Shown here: positions 14,828 to 18,073 of the stretch, piece by piece
Layout of the letters: each line of letters begins with the position of its first letter
Numbering within the stretch: the stretch's first letter is position 1
Assembly: GCA_028292565.1 (NCBI GenBank)
Contig: JAQGMD010000116.1
Span: 1 to 18,073, forward strand
DNA length: 18,073 nucleotides
Origin: Burkholderia sp.
GTDB taxonomy: Bacteria > Pseudomonadota > Gammaproteobacteria > Burkholderiales > Burkholderiaceae
Reading direction: 5' to 3'
Notes under the pieces: generated by a model
Databases searched by the model: none
Seen by the model: only the letters and a program-made list of their open reading frames with translations
What the model was told of the DNA's origin: nothing
Made by a program: the position numbers and the translations under genes

Positions 14828-16330
14828 TCACTCTTCCACGAATGCTTCTTCGCGTTTCTTGCGCAGGGTGGGCAGCAGCACGACGGTCAACGCCAGGGCT
14901 GCCATGATCAGCATGGTGGCACTGATCGGACGCTGCAGGAAGACCAACGGATCGCTGCGGGACAGCAGCAACGCACGACGCAGGTACTCTTCCATCATCG
15001 GTCCGATGATGAAGCCGAGCATCATCGGTGCCGGTTCTGCTTCCAGCTTGGCGCAGATGTAACCGAACAGTCCGAACAATGCCATGAGCCCGACATCGAA
15101 CTCACTGTTGGAAAGGCTGAATACACCGATCGCACAGAACAACAGGATGGCCGGGTACAGCATACGGTACGGCACCATGATCATGCGGACCCACAAGCCG
15201 ATCATCGGCAGGTTGAGCACGATCAGGAAGAAGTTACCGATCCACATGGAAGCGATGATGCCCCAGAACAGCTGTGGCTGTTCGGTCATCACTGCCGGTC
15301 CCGGCTGGATACCCTGGATGATCATTGCACCGATCATCAGCGCCATCACCGGGTTGGACGGAATACCAAGCGTGAGCATCGGGATGAAGGATGTCTGCGC
15401 ACCAGCGTTGTTAGCCGCCTCTGGTGCCGCGACGCCTTCAATCGCGCCCTTGCCGAAGTTCGCCGAGTTAGGCGAAATCTTCTTCTCGATCGAGTAGGCT
15501 GCAAACGACGACAGCATCGCACCACCGCCCGGGAGAATACCCAGAATCGCGCCGAGACCAGTCCCGCGAAGGATCGGACCAACAATACGCTTCAGGTCTT
15601 CCTTGGTCGGCATCAGGCCTTCGACCTTCTTGATCGTCATCACACGCGTCTCTTCATGCTCGAGATTGCGGATGATTTCGCCTATGCCGAACATGCCCAT
15701 CGCAACCACGACGAAGTTGATACCGTCAGCCAGCTGCGGCAGGTCAAACGTGTAACGCGGCGTACCGGAGTTAACGTCGGTGCCGATCAGGCCAAGCAGC
15801 AGGCCAAGTACGACCATGCCGATGGCTTTCAACAGCGAGCCGTGCGCCAACACCACTGAAGCGACCAGGCCGAGAACCATCAGCGAGAAGTATTCGGCAG
15901 GACCGAACTTCAGTGCCAGTTCAGCCAGCGGAGGTGCGAACCATGCGAGCAGGAAGGTAGCGACGGTACCGGCAAAGAACGAACCGATTGCAGCTGTCGC
16001 CAGTGCGCGACCGGCCTGACCGTTACGCGCCATCTTGTAGCCGTCGATTGCGGTTACGACTGACGATGACTCACCCGGCAGGTTGACCAGGATCGCAGTG
16101 GTGGAACCGCCATACTGCGCGCCGTAGTAAATACCGGCCAGCATGATCAGCGAGGAGATCGGTGGCAGCGCAAACGTCGCCGGCAACAACATGGCGATGG
16201 TTGCAACCGGGCCGAGGCCTGGCAGCACGCCAACCGCGGTACCTACGAAGACGCCGATCAGGCAATAAAGCAGATTGCTGAACGTCAGGGCTGTTTCAAA
16301 CCCCATTGCCAGATTACTTAAAATTTCCAT
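14828..16330 (-). CDS. tctA: Tripartite tricarboxylate transporter, large permease TctA
   Basis: A 500-residue inner-membrane protein with about 12 hydrophobic segments, the main channel of the TctABC secondary transporter. It takes up citrate-like or other carboxylic acids delivered by the periplasmic TctC, driven by an ion gradient. Family signatures are GVLPGLGP (35-42), YGGSTTAILVNLPGE (73-87), the segment GLGAILGILPGGGAMLSSFAAY, and EGVAAPEAANNAGAQTSFIPMLTLGIPSN. A good Shine-Dalgarno, AAGGGG, lies 8 bases before the ATG at 16330. The start is 12 bases after the tctB stop, so both are on one mRNA. Length is standard (about 500). The substrate cannot be told from sequence. Confidence 0.96.
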   Translation of the reverse strand: MEILSNLAMGFETALTFSNLLYCLIGVFVGTAVGVLPGLGPVATIAMLLPATFALPPISSLIMLAGIYYGAQYGGSTTAILVNLPGESSSVVTAIDGYKMARNGQAGRALATAAIGSFFAGTVATFLLAWFAPPLAELALKFGPAEYFSLMVLGLVASVVLAHGSLLKAIGMVVLGLLLGLIGTDVNSGTPRYTFDLPQLADGINFVVVAMGMFGIGEIIRNLEHEETRVMTIKKVEGLMPTKEDLKRIVGPILRGTGLGAILGILPGGGAMLSSFAAYSIEKKISPNSANFGKGAIEGVAAPEAANNAGAQTSFIPMLTLGIPSNPVMALMIGAMIIQGIQPGPAVMTEQPQLFWGIIASMWIGNFFLIVLNLPMIGLWVRMIMVPYRMLYPAILLFCAIGVFSLSNSEFDVGLMALFGLFGYICAKLEAEPAPMMLGFIIGPMMEEYLRRALLLSRSDPLVFLQRPISATMLIMAALALTVVLLPTLRKKREEAFVEE

Positions 16331-16342
16331 CTCGATTTCCCC

Positions 16343-16807
16343 TTAAACGCCGAACCACGGACCAAAGACCGGCATCGGCAAACCGAGAGCCTTGACGAAT
16401 AGCAACACACTGAAGAGAGTCAGGCCAACAGCCAGGGCGACCGAGGCCTTCCAGGTGAATTTGGCGCTGGCATATGCGCTCAGCAAAATGATTGCCGGAA
16501 CGGCGACGACCAGACCGGCGCCGCGCACGACGAAGCCAAACAAAAGAACAGCGCCCAGGATGAGGGCCAGTTCCTTGATGGCGAATTTTTCAATCGCTTC
16601 GCCGTTGCTACCGAAGAATGAACGCGCTGAGAGGGCTCCCCCGATCAGGACGAGAATCCAGCCCAGCGCCGTCGGAAAATAGGCCGGGCCCATCCTGCCT
16701 GCGCTACCCATCGCATACTCGCGAGCGATAACGATGGCGGCAAGGCCAAACAATAGGAACATAATCCCGGACCAGAAGTCCTTGGGATTCCGGATGAATG
16801 AAGGCAA
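16343..16807 (-). CDS. tctB: Tripartite tricarboxylate transporter, small permease TctB
   Basis: A 154-residue membrane protein with four hydrophobic segments, the small subunit of the Tct transporter, helping TctA. Residues 9-40 (KDFWSGIMFLLFGLAAIVIA, then YAMGSAGRMGPAYFPTALG) are the usual start of TctB. Further helices lie near 47-65, 80-110 and 120-145. The initiation codon is TTG (16807-16805), supported by a strong AAGGAGA about 6 bases before it. No in-frame ATG fits better. It lies in tctC-tctB-tctA, 212 bases after tctC. Confidence 0.93.
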   Translation of the reverse strand: MPSFIRNPKDFWSGIMFLLFGLAAIVIAREYAMGSAGRMGPAYFPTALGWILVLIGGALSARSFFGSNGEAIEKFAIKELALILGAVLLFGFVVRGAGLVVAVPAIILLSAYASAKFTWKASVALAVGLTLFSVLLFVKALGLPMPVFGPWFGV

Positions 16808-16897
16808 GGTATATCTCCTTTTAGTTTTTAAAATCTATGGTGTCAGCACTTACTCCGTTAAGGAGACTTGCGCGACCCAGCGCCCCAGGTAGGAAGA

Positions 16898-16934
16898 CGT
16901 GCATCTTATCTCATTTGAGATATGGAAACAAATT
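16898..16934 (-). promoter_or_regulatory. Dyad and possible internal promoter before tctB
   Basis: TATCTCA-TT-TGAGATA (16907-16922) is a perfect 7-bp dyad. On the minus strand it falls between TTGTTT and TAAGAT, which are 17 bases apart, so it could be an operator inside a weak internal promoter for tctBA. Both hexamers match consensus only partly (3 and 4 of 6). Regulation is inferred. Confidence 0.25.
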
Positions 16935-16952
16935 GTTACTGTCATTTCCCAA

Positions 16953-16972
16953 GCAGTGGGTTTCCCCACTGC
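16953..16972 (-). terminator. Hairpin between tctC and tctB, attenuating or stabilising
   Basis: GCAGTGGG and CCCACTGC form a perfect 8-bp stem with a 4-base loop, 47 bases past the tctC stop. On the minus strand it is followed by TTGGGAAATG, with no U-run. It is a likely 3' mRNA stabiliser that lets the binding protein be made in excess over the permeases. Confidence 0.45.
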
Positions 16973-17019
16973 CGGTCCTGCTTTGCTGCAAAATCGATTA
17001 GTCGGCGCTCGGTCGGCGG

Positions 17020-17997
17020 TCAGTCGGCATATACACCGGCTTTCTTGATGATCGGACTCCACTTATCAATTTCCGCTTTCAGGAAAGTACGCAGCGCTTC
17101 CGGCGTAGCTTTATCCTGCGCCACCGGTTCCGTGCCCAGTTCGGCAAAACGGGTTTTCACGGTCGGATCCTTCAGCGCCTGCTGCAGCGCGCCGGCCAGC
17201 GAGTCGACGATCGGCTTAGGCGTGCCCTTCGGTGCGTAGAGGCCGTGCCAGACCGCGACTTCGAAGTTCGGCAAGCCGGCTTCATTCAGCGTCGGAACTT
17301 CTTTCAGCGACGGCACGCGGGTTTTGGTCGTCACGCCGTACACCTTGATCTTGCCGGATTTGATCTGGCTGGTGGTGTTGGTGGTCTGGTCGCACATGAA
17401 GTCCACCTGGCCGCCCAGCAGGTCGTTCATCGCCGGGCCGGTGCCCTTGTAAGGAACAGTGGTGAGTTCAGTGCCGATCGCCGACATGAACAGCATGCCG
17501 CACAAGTGGGACGCCGAACCGACGCCCGCATTCGCGTAAGTGACTTTATCCTTGTTCGCCTTGACGTAGGTGAGCAGTTCCTTGAAGTCCTTGGCCGGGA
17601 AATTGCCGCGGGCCACGAAAGTCATAGGCACATCGGTGACCAGGCCAATCGGCTCAAAGCTGTCGATGGCGTTGTAGGGCAGCTTGCGGTACAGGGAGGG
17701 AGCGGTCGACTGTCCGATATGGTGCAGGAACACGGTGTACCCGTCAGGAGTCGCCTTCGCTGCACGCGTTGCACCGATGGTGCCACCTGCGCCGCCGACG
17801 TTTTCCACAACGATCGTCTGCTTGAGTGTATTGCCCATCGACTGTGCGACCAGGCGCGCCACCGTATCGGTCGGACCGCCGGCGGCAAATGGAACGATCA
17901 TCGTAATCGTCCGGGTGGGGTACGCGGACTGGGCATAGGCGATGCCACTCGCCATAAGCGCCACACCGGCGACCACACGCAGTGTCTTGATTTTCAT
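17020..17997 (-). CDS. tctC: Tripartite tricarboxylate transporter substrate-binding protein (TctC/Bug family)
   Basis: A 325-residue periplasmic solute-binding protein of the Bug family (PF03401). Residues 1-22 are a Sec signal peptide (KIKTLRVVAGVALMASGIAYA, cleavage expected after AYA). The mature start YPTRTITMIVPFAAGGPTDTVAR is the family hallmark; AGGPTD contacts the carboxylate ligand. Further family blocks are VVENVGGAGGTIGATRAAKATPDGYT, YANAGVGSASHL, VPYKGTGPAMNDLLGGQVDFMCD and WHGLYAPKGTPKPIVDSL. GAGGAGA lies about 6 bases before the ATG at 17997. It is the first gene of tctC-tctB-tctA. Bug proteins are greatly expanded in Burkholderiales, so the ligand cannot be guessed; an orphan role is unlikely because tctBA follow. 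Confidence 0.96.
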   Translation of the reverse strand: MKIKTLRVVAGVALMASGIAYAQSAYPTRTITMIVPFAAGGPTDTVARLVAQSMGNTLKQTIVVENVGGAGGTIGATRAAKATPDGYTVFLHHIGQSTAPSLYRKLPYNAIDSFEPIGLVTDVPMTFVARGNFPAKDFKELLTYVKANKDKVTYANAGVGSASHLCGMLFMSAIGTELTTVPYKGTGPAMNDLLGGQVDFMCDQTTNTTSQIKSGKIKVYGVTTKTRVPSLKEVPTLNEAGLPNFEVAVWHGLYAPKGTPKPIVDSLAGALQQALKDPTVKTRFAELGTEPVAQDKATPEALRTFLKAEIDKWSPIIKKAGVYAD

Positions 17998-18016
17998 GTG
18001 CTCTCTCCTCGAATAA

Positions 18017-18032
18017 TAGTTAGTTAGTTAGT
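18017..18032. repeat. Four tandem TAGT units upstream of tctC
   Basis: TAGT repeated exactly four times, just upstream of the tctC Shine-Dalgarno sequence (about 18005-18012) and so in the presumed 5' leader. Too short to be a proven variable tract. Bases 18033-18073 show nothing I can name. Confidence 0.8.
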
Positions 18033-18073
18033 ACAAAAACAAGGGAACAGCCTAAAACGACGCTGGCTACCAG

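Noticed and set aside
17245..18027. A 260-codon open frame on the plus strand opposite tctC
   Set aside because: It is antisense to a clear tctC with signal peptide and Shine-Dalgarno, and the product resembles nothing known.

Overview
The window reads as chromosome of a betaproteobacterium, most likely order Burkholderiales and probably close to Oxalobacteraceae. This placement is inferred from protein character and gene order, not from a search. The clues are the macromolecular synthesis cluster in the order rpsU-yqeY-dnaG-rpoD, an RpoD with a long Lys/Ala/Pro-rich N-terminal extension, a PhaP-type phasin, and a TctC/Bug-type tricarboxylate transporter. Base composition is moderately GC-rich with TACAAT-like -10 boxes.

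Layout, left to right. (1) Bases 2-618 (+): a type II toxin-antitoxin pair, a HigB/Gp49-like toxin cut by the window edge and an XRE antitoxin. It lies on the 3' side of a CAU-anticodon tRNA (801-879, -), read as the lysidine-type tRNA-Ile2. (2) 971-6557 (-): rpsU, yqeY (GatB/YqeY domain), dnaG and rpoD, linking translation, replication priming and transcription. A strong extended -10 promoter sits between dnaG and rpoD. A 167-bp near-palindrome that resembles a REPIN lies between rpsU and yqeY. (3) 6639-8869 (-): ybiB and an HI0933/YhiN-type flavoprotein. (4) 8967-9995 (+): tsaD, convergent with mgtC (-). The junction is a 244-bp element with about 33-bp terminal inverted repeats whose outermost bases supply the stop codons of both genes. 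(5) 10234-12131 (-): ybaK, plsY and mgtC. (6) 12138-12609: a gene-free divergent region containing a perfect 35-bp palindrome at the phasin promoter. (7) 12610-13188 (+): the phasin gene, convergent with xerD and ogt (-), which overlap at ATGA. (8) 14828-17997 (-): a complete tctC-tctB-tctA operon with a strong terminator after tctA and a hairpin plus dyad between tctC and tctB.

The coding content is mostly core housekeeping. The least explained parts are non-coding: the two inverted-repeat elements (6069-6235 and 9993-10236), the palindromic control region of the phasin gene, the unusual D-loop of the tRNA and the possibly structured stretch near 12293-12452. I found no convincing new multi-gene system. 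I saw no CRISPR array, complete insertion sequence, rRNA gene or known riboswitch.
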